Of a DNA stretch of 40,926 nucleotides, positions 14,353 through 22,625 are shown one piece after another. The first letter of the stretch is position 1; each line of letters opens with the position of its first letter. The notes beneath the pieces are model-generated. The model searched no databases and had not been told where the DNA came from. It worked only from the letters and a program-made list of their open reading frames with translations. The position numbers were made by a program, and so were the translations under genes. This DNA comes from Acidobacteriaceae bacterium (GTDB lineage: Bacteria > Acidobacteriota > Terriglobia > Terriglobales > Acidobacteriaceae), in contig JABFXN010000178.1 of assembly GCA_013361705.1 (NCBI GenBank), positions 1-40,926 of the forward strand, given 5' to 3'.

Positions 14353-15480
14353 ATGCGTCTGTCTCTCTACCGTCTCTCCTGTGCCGTCCTTCTGCTGGCA
14401 GCCTGCGCAGGAGCGCACGCGCAGACTGCGGCGCCGTCCACTACACCGGCCCGGCCACCCGCGCCGACGCGTGATCCGCATACGCCCGGCTACGTCGAGG
14501 CAAAGGATCTGGCCGATGGAGAACTTCCTCCTGCGGATCAGGATGGCAACTTCATTCTTGGGCCGACACATCAGCCCGCGCCAGAGGCCGTTGCTCACGA
14601 CGGAATACCCCATGGCGACGTCGGTGAATTTGTGCTGAGTTCGGCCGACAGCAAGATCTATCCGGGCATTGCACGGGAGGCGAATACCTTTGGCACTCCC
14701 GATCCGAATGATCCGGCGAAGCTGATCGTCACCACCAGCCATCCTGCGCCCTATACGCGCAAAGTCACTGTCTACGTGCCGAAGCAGTATGTGGCCGGAA
14801 CAGCCGCGCCCTTCATCGTCGGCGCTGACGGACCGGATACGCTGCTCTTCACGGTGCTCGACTCGCTGATTGCCGCACATAAGGTTCCGCCGATGATTGC
14901 CGTCTCTATTTCGAACGGCAGTGGCGATGCCCAGGGCAGCGAGCGTGGTCTTGAGTACGACACCATGTCCGGACGCTACGCGGAGTTTGTCGAGCAGGAA
15001 GTTTTACCGAAGGTGGAGTCGCAGTTTCACGTGAAGCTGACGCACGATCCAGAGGGACGTGCCAGCATGGGCGGAAGCTCAGGCGGGTCATGCGCGCTGA
15101 TCATGGCCTGGTATCACCCCGAGCTTTACCATCGCGTGCTGACCTACTCCGGCACGTATGTGAACCAGCAGTGGCCGAGCGATCCGAAGACCCCCCATGG
15201 AGCGTGGGAGTTCCATGAACACCTGATCCCGCAATCTGCACGGAAACCCATCCGTCTGTGGATGGAGGTAGGCGACCGCGATCATCTGAATCCTAATGCC
15301 ATGCGCGACAACATGCACGACTGGGTGGTGGCTAACGAGAATATGGCGCGGGTGCTGAAGGCGAAGGGCTACCACTATCAGTTCGTCTTTGCACGCAACG
15401 CCGGGCATACCGATCGGACAGTGAAACAGCAGACGCTGGCGGAGGCGTTGGAGTATCTATGGACGGGATATAAGTTCTGA
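14353..15480 (+). CDS. Secreted esterase (enterochelin-esterase-like fold)
   Basis: This 375-residue exported alpha/beta hydrolase has a signal peptide (MRLSLYRLSCAVLLLAACAGAHAQ) followed by a Pro/Thr-rich linker. The nucleophile elbow is GRASMGGSSGGSCAL (Ser near residue 242). A probable acid is in VGDRDHLN and the catalytic His in NAGHTDRT. This is the D-esterase (PF00756) family that includes Fes and antigen 85. The likely substrates are esters such as acylated sugars or siderophores, but specificity cannot be read. ATG 14353 is preferred over GTG 14341 because GAGGTG lies nine bases before it. It is 51 bases after the ferric-reductase-like gene, in the same direction. Confidence 0.85.
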   Translation: MRLSLYRLSCAVLLLAACAGAHAQTAAPSTTPARPPAPTRDPHTPGYVEAKDLADGELPPADQDGNFILGPTHQPAPEAVAHDGIPHGDVGEFVLSSADSKIYPGIAREANTFGTPDPNDPAKLIVTTSHPAPYTRKVTVYVPKQYVAGTAAPFIVGADGPDTLLFTVLDSLIAAHKVPPMIAVSISNGSGDAQGSERGLEYDTMSGRYAEFVEQEVLPKVESQFHVKLTHDPEGRASMGGSSGGSCALIMAWYHPELYHRVLTYSGTYVNQQWPSDPKTPHGAWEFHEHLIPQSARKPIRLWMEVGDRDHLNPNAMRDNMHDWVVANENMARVLKAKGYHYQFVFARNAGHTDRTVKQQTLAEALEYLWTGYKF

Positions 15481-15486
15481 AGCTAT

Positions 15487-16194
15487 TTACTGGAAGTCTT
15501 CCGGGCTGACGACCATGCGCTTATCGAAGATGTAGCACTGTCCCTGCCACTTACTCTCCTGGGTGGGCACCTGTTCCAGGTAGCGCAGGATACCGCCGCG
15601 CAGGTGATACACCTCTTCAAAACCTTCCTGCAGCATGAAGGCAGACGCCTTCTCGCAGCGGATGCCGCCGGTGCAGAACATCGCTACCTTGCGGTGCTTT
15701 GCCGGATCGAGGTTCTGGCGGACATACGCGGCAAACTCGGAGAAGCTGGCCGTCTGCGGCAGTACCGCTCCTTCAAAGGTGCCGACCTCTGTCTCGTAGC
15801 TGTTGCGGGTATCGAGGATCAGGACATCCTGCTGCGCGATCAGTTCGTTCCAGTCGTCGGGTTGAACATAGGTACCGGGCTGGTTGGGATCGACGGCCTG
15901 ACGGAAGGTAATGATCTCCCGCTTCACAGCAAAGCGCAGCTTGCGGAAGGGTTCTGTTTCGGAAGTGGTGAACTTCACCTCGGCGCGGTCGAGGCCGACT
16001 TTTTCGGTGAGAGCCGCCAGCAACCGATCGATGATTTCGGCAGAGCCGGCCATCGTGCCATTGATGCCTTCTTCCGCGATCAGCAGCGTGCCGCACAGGT
16101 CCGAGTCCTGAAAAAGACTGCGTAACTCCGCCGCGAGAGCTTTGGGCTCTGCGATAGAGAGAAACCGGTAAAAGGCTGCGATGGTGTAGGTCAC
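15487..16194 (-). CDS. trhO: tRNA uridine(34) hydroxylase TrhO (rhodanese-domain protein)
   Basis: The 235-residue protein has an N-terminal acylphosphatase-like half (LCGTLLIAEEGINGTMAGS) and a rhodanese domain with the active-site loop MFCTGGIRCEKASAFM (C174 and C180). This is the YceA/TrhO family, which hydroxylates uridine 34 of certain tRNAs to 5-hydroxyuridine. EPFRKLRFAVKREIITF and the end segment CYIFDKRMVV are family-typical. It is cytosolic. The length is close to the short form of the family. It converges tightly on the esterase gene, with six bases between stop codons. Confidence 0.92.
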   Translation of the reverse strand: MTYTIAAFYRFLSIAEPKALAAELRSLFQDSDLCGTLLIAEEGINGTMAGSAEIIDRLLAALTEKVGLDRAEVKFTTSETEPFRKLRFAVKREIITFRQAVDPNQPGTYVQPDDWNELIAQQDVLILDTRNSYETEVGTFEGAVLPQTASFSEFAAYVRQNLDPAKHRKVAMFCTGGIRCEKASAFMLQEGFEEVYHLRGGILRYLEQVPTQESKWQGQCYIFDKRMVVSPEDFQ

Positions 16195-16205
16195 TTTTTA
16201 AATGA

Positions 16206-16240
16206 TAGTTGCTAGTTGCTGGTTTCTGGTTGCTGGTTTT
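16206..16240 (+). repeat. Heptamer minisatellite (five units)
   Basis: TAGTTGC, TAGTTGC, TGGTTTC, TGGTTGC, TGGTTTT: a 7-base tandem repeat directly upstream of the trhO start on the minus strand, different in period from the TTGAATNN octamers. Confidence 0.7.
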
Positions 16241-16273
16241 CAGGCATAGGGGCAGTGGGGATTGCTGAATACT

Positions 16274-17254
16274 TCAATGAGACAACGATCCCGTCACGAG
16301 CGCCACGATAATCACGACGGCAACGACACCGCCTCCTGCGACGATCGCCGCGAATGCCCGATCTGCGAGGTGAGGCCGCTCATGCTCTACCAGGACGTGG
16401 CGTACGCCACAAGCGCCAGGCACCGCGAGCGCCAGGACTCCGAGGAAGTAATACGGCACCAGGCGGACGCTCCATGGATCCTTGAGCAGGTTATCGGCGG
16501 TCAGCCAGACCCAGTTCGTATCGATATGTCGTAAATACCTGGCACGCATCACCGCGCTGATGTGTGACGCAAAGAAGAGTAGAAGATACATTCCGGAGGC
16601 GTTCTGTACTGTGTCGATCCAACCGGAGAATGGCTTGCGCATCCTGTAGGCGAGAAGCGCCCACCCACTTGCGACCTGAAAGAGGACACAGGCCAGGAGC
16701 AGGCTCTCTACTACCGGTGAGCGGTAAACCACACGCAGATGCCGCATGATCGCGATATGCGTTTCACCGCCGCCCACCCCAGCCAAATGGTTCGTAAGGT
16801 GGGCGGCGGCGAAGATGGTGATGAGTGCCGCGGAGATTCCGTGTGCAACCGCCAGCTTTGCCGGGCGCACGTTGGCATTGTCAACGGCCACCGGCCGCTC
16901 GATCAGTGTCAGGAGCAGAAGGGCGCACCACAGCAGAATCCAGACACCGTTGGCGCGATAGGGAAGCCACCGCTGCGAATCGAGCCAGCCGCCAAGGAAG
17001 CTGTAGAGCGCCGGTGCACCGACGGCGAAGTAAGCGATCCTTGTCGCACGGCGATAGGTGTTCATCTGCGCCAACCGGAATGCGAGATAGAGACACGCTG
17101 CCGGCGCCAGCAGCGTCAGCAGCAGCGCAAAGGACGACCACGCTGCAATACTCCAGACCAGAACCGGATAGAACAGACCGATGAGGCCGGGGGTGATCCG
17201 CTGGCGAAGCGAGAGCTTGATGTGTTGGACAGATACAGGTGCAGCCGTAGTCAT
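16274..17254 (-). CDS. Multi-pass membrane protein, possibly heme-b binding
   Basis: This 326-residue protein has about eight hydrophobic segments. The central part, IFAAAHLTNHLAGVGG followed by MRHLRVVYRSPVVESLLLACVLFQVASG and LLLFFASHISAVMRAR, places histidines in paired helices. That arrangement resembles the succinate-dehydrogenase cytochrome-b fold and the fungal MCP1-type transmembrane domain. I cannot assign a family with certainty. It is divergent from the LysR gene, so it may be that regulator's target. No soluble partner subunit is next to it. Confidence 0.6.
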   Translation of the reverse strand: MTTAAPVSVQHIKLSLRQRITPGLIGLFYPVLVWSIAAWSSFALLLTLLAPAACLYLAFRLAQMNTYRRATRIAYFAVGAPALYSFLGGWLDSQRWLPYRANGVWILLWCALLLLTLIERPVAVDNANVRPAKLAVAHGISAALITIFAAAHLTNHLAGVGGGETHIAIMRHLRVVYRSPVVESLLLACVLFQVASGWALLAYRMRKPFSGWIDTVQNASGMYLLLFFASHISAVMRARYLRHIDTNWVWLTADNLLKDPWSVRLVPYYFLGVLALAVPGACGVRHVLVEHERPHLADRAFAAIVAGGGVVAVVIIVALVTGSLSH

Positions 17255-17300
17255 CGGGAACCGGTTCTCCTGTGCTCCTTGGCAATCAAGGCTAACGTGT

Positions 17301-17326
17301 AATTACCACTATGACCATGACTAATT
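17301..17326. promoter_or_regulatory. AATTA-N16-TAATT inverted repeat in divergent promoter region
   Basis: AATTA at 17301 and TAATT at 17322 lie between the divergent membrane-protein and LysR genes. LysR-type regulators often bind such spaced A/T-rich half-sites in divergent promoters. The evidence is weak by itself. Confidence 0.3.
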
Positions 17327-17356
17327 GAGGGGGCATTCCCCATACACCCGGAACAT

Positions 17357-17371
17357 CGTACAAATAGTACG
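17357..17371. promoter_or_regulatory. Palindrome CGTAC-AAATA-GTACG before LysR start
   Basis: A perfect 15-base palindrome ends one base before the LysR ATG (17373), where a ribosome-binding site would be expected; no good Shine-Dalgarno sequence is visible. It could be an autoregulatory operator, with the mRNA close to leaderless. Confidence 0.4.
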
Positions 17372-17372
17372 T

Positions 17373-18281
17373 ATGCGTTTGACGCAACTGCGACAGGCAG
17401 ATCTCAATCTCCTGGTTGTCTTCGCTGTCTTTGCCGAGGAGAGAAATGTTTCGCGCGCCGCGACCCGGCTGCTGCTGAGCCAGCCGGCCGTGAGCCGAGC
17501 CTTACAGCGGCTGCGTGACATGTTTCATGACGATCTCTTTGTTCGATCGGCTGGGAGTTACGAACTCACACCGCAGGGTCAACGCCTGTTGAGCGAGTTG
17601 GAGGTCATGCTGCCGAAGCTGGACCGTCTGTTGAGCGGCTCAAACTTTGATCCCGCGAACGAACAGGCTAACTTTCGGATTGCGGTGACGGACAATGGAG
17701 CCGCCGTCCTGATTCCTGCGCTCTGCCGCGACGTGTTGCCGAAGGCAAAGAAGGTACGCTTCGAGTTCGTGGCCTGGCACAACGGCACCTTTGACGAAGT
17801 AAGACATGGCAGCGTGGATCTGACCTTCGCCGCCAGCATCGTGGAGGCTCCATCCCCGCTGCAGAGCCAGACGATCTTCGACGAGGAGTTCGTCTGCGTG
17901 GTCGATGCGAAGTATCCCTCGAAGAAGGCGATGAGGCTGGAGCAGTATCTTCAGGCCGAGCACATCTGCGTCAGTATTCAGGGTGGGATTCAGGTCGCGC
18001 CGGACAAGCCGCTGGCGGCCAAAGGCTATAAGCGCCAGATCGCCGTACATGTACCGTACTTTGAGGCGGCGGTACGTTGTGTTGCAGGAACGAAGTTGAT
18101 GGCCACGGTCCCGAAGAAGTTCATGGCGGCAGCCATCTCCAACCCAGCGATCAAGATACTGAAGCCGCCCGCCGAGATCAGCACCTTCCGCTACGTGATG
18201 ACGTGGCATCCGCGCCTGAACACGGATGCCGCACACACGTGGCTTAGAGCCACGATGAGAGAGATTGGCGGAAGGATCTAG
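17373..18281 (+). CDS. LysR-family transcriptional regulator
   Basis: The 302-residue protein has an N-terminal winged helix-turn-helix (LRQADLNLLVVFAVFAEERNVSRAATRLLLSQPAVSRALQRLRDMFHDDLFVR, residues 5-60). A periplasmic-binding-protein-like effector domain follows from about residue 90 (FRIAVTDNGAAVLIPALCRDVLP). I start at ATG 17373 because the upstream track extension is not part of the LysR fold. The effector is unknown. The likely target is the divergent membrane protein gene at 16274-17254. Its stop codon is two bases from the stop of the convergent TGPNGQT-repeat gene. Confidence 0.92.
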   Translation: MRLTQLRQADLNLLVVFAVFAEERNVSRAATRLLLSQPAVSRALQRLRDMFHDDLFVRSAGSYELTPQGQRLLSELEVMLPKLDRLLSGSNFDPANEQANFRIAVTDNGAAVLIPALCRDVLPKAKKVRFEFVAWHNGTFDEVRHGSVDLTFAASIVEAPSPLQSQTIFDEEFVCVVDAKYPSKKAMRLEQYLQAEHICVSIQGGIQVAPDKPLAAKGYKRQIAVHVPYFEAAVRCVAGTKLMATVPKKFMAAAISNPAIKILKPPAEISTFRYVMTWHPRLNTDAAHTWLRATMREIGGRI

Positions 18282-18282
18282 T

Positions 18283-18756
18283 TTAGCGATGACGGACGAC
18301 GGTTCCACGCGGCCCTGAGCGAGTGATAACAGCATTGCCCGTGCCACGGCCAACGACCGTGCGGTTTGCAGAGTTTCCATTCGGCCCGGTCACCGTAGTG
18401 GAGTTGCCGCCGGCATAACGCTGTGTATTCCGTGACACGGTCTGCCCGTTTGGTCCGGTCGCGGTAACATTCACATCGCCGGTGCCGCGGCCGGTAACGG
18501 TACGCGAAGCAGTCTGTCCATTCGGTCCGGTAACGGTAGTCGAGTTGCCACCGGCGTAGTGATCGGTGGTACGGGTGGCGGTCTGTCCGTTCGGGCCCGT
18601 AACGGTAACGTTCGTCTGGCCGTTGCCACGGGTTGCGGTACGTGTCGCGGTCTGCCCGTTGGCGCCGGTCACGGTGGTTGTGGTGGTGCTGCTCTGCGCC
18701 TGTACCATTCCCGTACTTAGAGCAAGGGCGGCCGCGATGACAGGAAGTCTATTCAT
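18283..18756 (-). CDS. Secreted TGPNGQT-repeat protein
   Basis: This 157-residue protein has a signal peptide (MNRLPVIAAALALSTGMVQAQ) and a mature part made almost wholly of repeats. The core TVTGPNGQTATR recurs about five times, and a higher-order unit of about 47 residues (RGxGxxNVTxTGPNGQT...YAGGNSTTVTGPNGQ...) appears twice before a degenerate C-terminal unit. The composition is Thr, Gly, Asn and Arg, with no cysteine. I know no function; it is probably a small extracytoplasmic, perhaps fibrous or metal/polymer-binding, protein. AAGGAGACACATC precedes ATG 18756. It is divergent from the CpxR-like regulator gene, with two copies of the proposed operator in the gap. Confidence 0.85.
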   Translation of the reverse strand: MNRLPVIAAALALSTGMVQAQSSTTTTTVTGANGQTATRTATRGNGQTNVTVTGPNGQTATRTTDHYAGGNSTTVTGPNGQTASRTVTGRGTGDVNVTATGPNGQTVSRNTQRYAGGNSTTVTGPNGNSANRTVVGRGTGNAVITRSGPRGTVVRHR

Positions 18757-18849
18757 GATGTGTCTCCTTCAGATACAACGTGCGGCGGCAGATTTGCTGC
18801 CGACATTTGTGTGAGAACCGGCGGCATGGTAATGGTCGCGGGAGAGAAG

Positions 18850-18863
18850 TGTAAGGTTATGTC
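18850..18863 (+). promoter_or_regulatory. Proposed response-regulator box 1, TGTAAGGTTATGTC
   Basis: The 14-base motif TGTAAGG-N3-TGTC has TGT half-sites 10 bases apart, the tandem geometry typical of OmpR/CpxR-family regulators. It lies 94 bases upstream of the repeat-protein start and 121 bases before the regulator gene. Confidence 0.5.
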
Positions 18864-18885
18864 TGCTCCGGAAGGCGTGAGCGTT

Positions 18886-18899
18886 TGTAAGGATTTGTC
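18886..18899 (+). promoter_or_regulatory. Proposed response-regulator box 2, TGTAAGGATTTGTC
   Basis: This is a second copy of the motif, 36 bases from box 1 in the same orientation and identical to it at 12 of 14 positions. It is in the same divergent region. Confidence 0.5.
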
Positions 18900-18983
18900 G
18901 TATTACAAGGGTCAACAGCAACCGATGCCCCTGCTTCGTGTTTCTATGACCAAAGACGAAATTCACTTCTGGCGGATCTGGTG

Positions 18984-19694
18984 ATGATGCAGGTGGAACA
19001 CAGCAACGCGCCATCGTTGCTTGTCATTGATGACGATATTGAGCTTTGCGGCATGCTGCGTTCTCTGCTGGAGATGGAGCAGTTTGCCGTCACAATGCGA
19101 CACGATGTAGCGAGCGGGCTTGCCGAAGCCCTCTCCGGCAGACACCGACTTGTTGTACTCGACATCATGCTGCCGGGAGGTGACGGCCGTACTCTGCTGC
19201 GGGATCTCCGCGCCAGATTACCGGTCCCGGTCATCATGCTGACAGCGCGTGGGGAGGCTACCGATCGCATCTCCGGGCTTGAGGATGGAGCGGACGATTA
19301 TCTTGCGAAGCCTTTCAACCCTGGAGAGCTGATCGCCCGCATACGCGCCGTGTTGCGCAGACACGCTCCTCCGGTGCCTGCTGACATCATCGTTGTAGGC
19401 GATATCACGGTGGAAGTCGCCCACAGGCGGGCGCTGCGTGATGGGGCTTCGATAGACCTGACCTCAGCAGAGTTCGATCTGCTGGTTGTACTGCTTCGCC
19501 GTGCAGGCGATTGTGTCACGCGCGACGATCTCTCTCAGCAGGCCCTGGGGCGCCCAATCGGCCCGGTGGATCGCAGCATCGATAACCATATGAGTAACCT
19601 GCGGAGAAAACTCGGACCCCATGCCGATGGCAGAGAGCGCATCCGGAATATCCGCAGTATGGGTTACTGCTACACCGGGAGTCCTCATGGTTAG
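18984..19694 (+). CDS. OmpR-family response regulator (CpxR-like)
   Basis: The 236-residue protein has a receiver domain with the acidic cluster DDD at 16-18, phospho-acceptor D60 (VVLDIMLPGGDG) and K109 (LAKPF). A winged-helix DNA-binding domain occupies about 135-236 (LTSAEFDLLVVLLRRAGDCVTRDDLSQQAL... SIDNHMSNLRRKLG... IRSMGYCY). GTG 18981, ATG 18984 and ATG 18987 are all possible; GGCGGA at 18971 best fits 18984. The kinase gene overlaps its end by 8 bases. CpxR likeness is by domain and neighbourhood, not a computed phylogeny. Confidence 0.93.
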   Translation: MMQVEHSNAPSLLVIDDDIELCGMLRSLLEMEQFAVTMRHDVASGLAEALSGRHRLVVLDIMLPGGDGRTLLRDLRARLPVPVIMLTARGEATDRISGLEDGADDYLAKPFNPGELIARIRAVLRRHAPPVPADIIVVGDITVEVAHRRALRDGASIDLTSAEFDLLVVLLRRAGDCVTRDDLSQQALGRPIGPVDRSIDNHMSNLRRKLGPHADGRERIRNIRSMGYCYTGSPHG

Positions 19695-21048
19695 GGTGTT
19701 CCCGAGGATCTTTGGCAAGGTCTTTCTGTCGTTCTGGGCCTCATCGCTGCTGGTGCTCATTGCGGTCGGCGCGGTGAACGCTGCTCTGGGAACTCGTCCG
19801 CTGCTGCGCGTGTGGCTGGCGAACTCGCTCACCTGGTATGGCCAGACGGCGGTCGAACTGCATGAGCATGGTGGCCCATCCACTCTGAACAACTACCTGA
19901 CGGATATCCAGGGATCTGGAATAGAGGGTGCTCTGCTCGGCCCGGATGGAGCTCTGCTTGGCTCTCACGGTGTGCCTGCAGCAACCGAGGCCGTACTGGC
20001 CAGAGAGCGACTTAGCCGGCGGAACGAAAACGACATCCAGACCTGGACATCGGCAATACCGATCCATGGCAATCGGGGAGAGTATGTCTTCGTTGCGTTA
20101 GAGCACCCGAGACGACGGGTACGGATTGCATTTCAGCCGGCCGCGTTGCTGGCACGCATTGCCGCCGGTCTGGTGGTTGCGAGCCTGCTCTGTTTCCTGA
20201 TGGCGCACTATCTCACGCGGCCGATCCGTACCTTGCAGGGTGTAGCCAGACGTTTTGCCGCGGGCGATCTGAAGGCGCGTGCTACCCCCGTGATGGGGCC
20301 ACGCGAAGACGAGCTGGGCGAGCTTGCCATCGACTTCGATCGCATGGCCGACCGCGTACAGACATTGATCGAACGGCAGCAGACGCTACTGCGCGATATC
20401 TCGCATGAGCTTCGATCGCCCCTGGCCCGGCTGACCCTGTCTGCGGAATTGGTCAGGCGAGGCGATACCGACGCAGCATCACGCATGGAAGGCGATCTTC
20501 AGCGGCTTGAGGCACTGATCTCCGAGCTTCTGACACTCAGCCGCATGGAAGCCTCAGACCGGAACTCTCGCAAAGACCGGATCGATCTTTCCAGCATGGT
20601 CCGCCGTATTCTGGAAGACGCTGCGTTTGAAGGCAGACCGGAGCAGAAGACATTGGTGCAGACCGGAGCCGATGAGGTGATGATCCAGGGTGATGCCAAC
20701 CTGCTGGAACGCTGCATCGAGAACGTCGTCCGCAATGCGATTCAACATACACCGCGGCACACAGGGATTGAAGTGAATGTCACACTCTCGGGCGAGACAT
20801 CAACCAGGCAGGTGGCGACGATACGTGTGATCGATGAGGGCGAAGGCGTCCCCGAACATGCTTTGCCGCATCTGTTCGAACCGTTCTTTCGCGTTTCGGC
20901 ATCGAGGGAACAGAGCGGACGCGGTGCCGGACTGGGGCTTTCCATCAGCCAGCGGATTGTAGAGCTGCATGGAGGCGCCATGGAAGCCTGCAATCGTGTG
21001 GAAGGCGGGTTGGAGGTGACGATGCGTTTCCCGGTGGTGCAAGGGTGA
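19687..21048 (+). CDS. Sensor histidine kinase (CpxA-like)
   Basis: This 453-residue membrane kinase has TM1 at about 12-35, a periplasmic sensor of about 115 residues, TM2 at about 155-174 and HAMP at about 175-230. The H-box is DISHELRSPLARL with H240. The ATPase domain has N-box NVVRNAIQHTP (N350), G1 box DEGEGVP and GRGAGLGLSIS. The start ATG 19687 overlaps the regulator stop codon (ATGGTTAG), implying translational coupling. It should phosphorylate the OmpR-family regulator upstream. The sensed signal is unknown, but a Spy/CpxP-like gene 1 kb away suggests envelope stress. Confidence 0.93.
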   Translation: MVRVFPRIFGKVFLSFWASSLLVLIAVGAVNAALGTRPLLRVWLANSLTWYGQTAVELHEHGGPSTLNNYLTDIQGSGIEGALLGPDGALLGSHGVPAATEAVLARERLSRRNENDIQTWTSAIPIHGNRGEYVFVALEHPRRRVRIAFQPAALLARIAAGLVVASLLCFLMAHYLTRPIRTLQGVARRFAAGDLKARATPVMGPREDELGELAIDFDRMADRVQTLIERQQTLLRDISHELRSPLARLTLSAELVRRGDTDAASRMEGDLQRLEALISELLTLSRMEASDRNSRKDRIDLSSMVRRILEDAAFEGRPEQKTLVQTGADEVMIQGDANLLERCIENVVRNAIQHTPRHTGIEVNVTLSGETSTRQVATIRVIDEGEGVPEHALPHLFEPFFRVSASREQSGRGAGLGLSISQRIVELHGGAMEACNRVEGGLEVTMRFPVVQG

Positions 21049-21067
21049 GGTTCGAATACAGATCCCA

Positions 21068-21095
21068 CCCCAACCGACAAGTTCGTCGGGGATCC
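21068..21095. repeat. CCCCAACCGAC-AA-GTTCGTCGGGG hairpin repeat in convergent gap
   Basis: This is an imperfect copy of the palindrome at 29148, lying between the convergent kinase and esterase genes. GGCACC-c-GGTGCC follows at about 21111. The position suggests a bidirectional transcription-end structure. Confidence 0.55.
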
Positions 21096-21157
21096 CGATA
21101 TGCGATGGATGGGCACCCGGTGCCGGGGTTACTTCTGCTGATACGTCTTGGTAACTC

Positions 21158-22063
21158 CTAAGGAAGCCCCAATGCCTGTAGAAAGGCATCGACGGCATCG
21201 GTGTAGGCGCCGGGAAGGCCGAGGTTGGCGTTTACCTGCATGTGCGAAAGGTTCTGCGGAAGCACCTCTGCCTTGCCGCCGAGTGCCTTTACCTTCGCAG
21301 CAAACCGCTCAGCCTGCGGGCATGGATGGTCGGGACGACTGGTGGAACAGATCAGAAGCATCGGCATGGGGGTCCGGGTAAGCTGCTGCATCGGCGAGTT
21401 CTGGTTCCAGTAGGACGGATCCGTGCCGAAGGCATTGTCATAGAGACGGTAGTGAGGGTGCTGCATGGTCTCCACCAGATCGAGTGTTGCCGTGTCGAGC
21501 GATACGGTCGCCAGCCATGGCTTCGCTCCCTGATCTGCAACCAACGAAGGCGATGTACTGAGAAGATCGACAAGATGCGCACCGGCCGAATGCCCCATCA
21601 GGACGATGCGATTTGAATCTGCTCCCCAGGAGGTCGCCTTAGCCTGTACAACACGGAGGGCTTTCGCAACGTCCTGCGCCTGCTCCAGCGGCCCAGCGGC
21701 AGGAAGGAGCCGGTTGTCCGCCGAGATAAAGACATAGCCTTTCCGCAGCCAGTAGTTCGCTTTATTCACGACAACTTCGCTCAATGTCTTATCGCCGATC
21801 TGCCAGCCCCCGCCATGCACCATGAGGATGATCGGAGCATTGTGTGGATTCGGCGGCAGGTAGACGTCCATGATCTGCGACGATGCCGGGCCATAAGCTA
21901 CGTCGCGGCGGAACGTTGCCCCAGACGGAAGGGAGAGACCACGCCGGACAAGCCGGATGGGCGGGGTGTCCTGTTGCTGCGGCGACGCCTGCACAGCGAA
22001 GGAGGCGAACAACAGCGCTGAAACAATGCACGACCTCACAAGACACCTCCGCCAGACACTCAC
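21158..22063 (-). CDS. Exported alpha/beta hydrolase (BD-FAE / carboxylesterase type)
   Basis: The 301-residue protein has a signal peptide (to about AVQA). The oxyanion hole is MVHGGGWQIGD and the nucleophile elbow VLMGHSAGAHL. The catalytic acid is probably in STSRPDHPC and the His in NLSHMQVN. This is the HSL/BD-FAE-like esterase group, which acts on acyl esters of sugars or small molecules; the substrate is unknown. The start is GTG 22063, which overlaps the stop of the Spy-like gene (GTGA), so the two are almost certainly co-transcribed and translationally coupled. Confidence 0.85.
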   Translation of the reverse strand: MSVWRRCLVRSCIVSALLFASFAVQASPQQQDTPPIRLVRRGLSLPSGATFRRDVAYGPASSQIMDVYLPPNPHNAPIILMVHGGGWQIGDKTLSEVVVNKANYWLRKGYVFISADNRLLPAAGPLEQAQDVAKALRVVQAKATSWGADSNRIVLMGHSAGAHLVDLLSTSPSLVADQGAKPWLATVSLDTATLDLVETMQHPHYRLYDNAFGTDPSYWNQNSPMQQLTRTPMPMLLICSTSRPDHPCPQAERFAAKVKALGGKAEVLPQNLSHMQVNANLGLPGAYTDAVDAFLQALGLP

Positions 22064-22515
22064 TGCATGTTGCCTGAACCGCGGTTCTGCATGCGAGCCC
22101 GAGCCTGTTGCCTCATCTGCTGCTCGATCTGGGCATATTGCTGCTTCTGCTGGTCATTGAGGATAGGATCGATCTTCTTGTCGCTATCTTCCATGATCTT
22201 CTTTGCCTTACGCATGCGCTGCATGGGACGTGAAGAGGTGTCTTCTCTCAGGTCTCGCAGCTTCTGTTGACGATCGGCGATGATGGGCTTGATCTGTGTC
22301 TTCTGGTCCTCTGTCAGATTGAGCCTGGCGGCGAGCATATCCACGACTTCGTCAGGGTCCATCGGCTGACGGCCTGTGGTTGCAGAGGAAGCTTGATCCT
22401 GTGCGTTCTGATCTCGAAGACTGAGGTCTTCGGCATACGCGCGGCACAGAGGTCCGGCAAAGAGCAAACAACTCATCAGAGAGATTGCCCACGAATTTAT
22501 CCAGAGACGTTTCAT
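22060..22515 (-). CDS. Spy/CpxP-like periplasmic protein
   Basis: This 151-residue protein has an N-terminal signal (MKRLWINSWAISLMSCLLFAGPLCRAYA) and a long, charged, probably helical mature part. The segment LAARLNLTEDQKTQIKPIIADRQQKL contains the LTxxQ motif seen in Spy and CpxP. DPILNDQQKQQYAQIEQQMRQQARARMQ matches the usual second helix. Family members are ATP-independent periplasmic chaperones or modulators of Cpx-type sensing. A box like the two near the CpxR-like gene lies 111 bases upstream. The downstream esterase overlaps by four bases. Confidence 0.8.
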   Translation of the reverse strand: MKRLWINSWAISLMSCLLFAGPLCRAYAEDLSLRDQNAQDQASSATTGRQPMDPDEVVDMLAARLNLTEDQKTQIKPIIADRQQKLRDLREDTSSRPMQRMRKAKKIMEDSDKKIDPILNDQQKQQYAQIEQQMRQQARARMQNRGSGNMQ

Positions 22516-22625
22516 AGTGAAGGATCCTTTCCTGCTTCGGCAGAGGGGAAGAGATAGATGGCGATCTCATGATCAGCATCTATCTCATCAGACAGGGCCG
22601 GGCATCTTCCTGTTGCGCTCCGGAG

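Noticed and set aside
18300-18700. Regular direct repeats that could suggest a CRISPR-like array
   Set aside because: The spacing follows the protein repeat TGPNGQT in a complete reading frame with a signal peptide; spacers are not unique.
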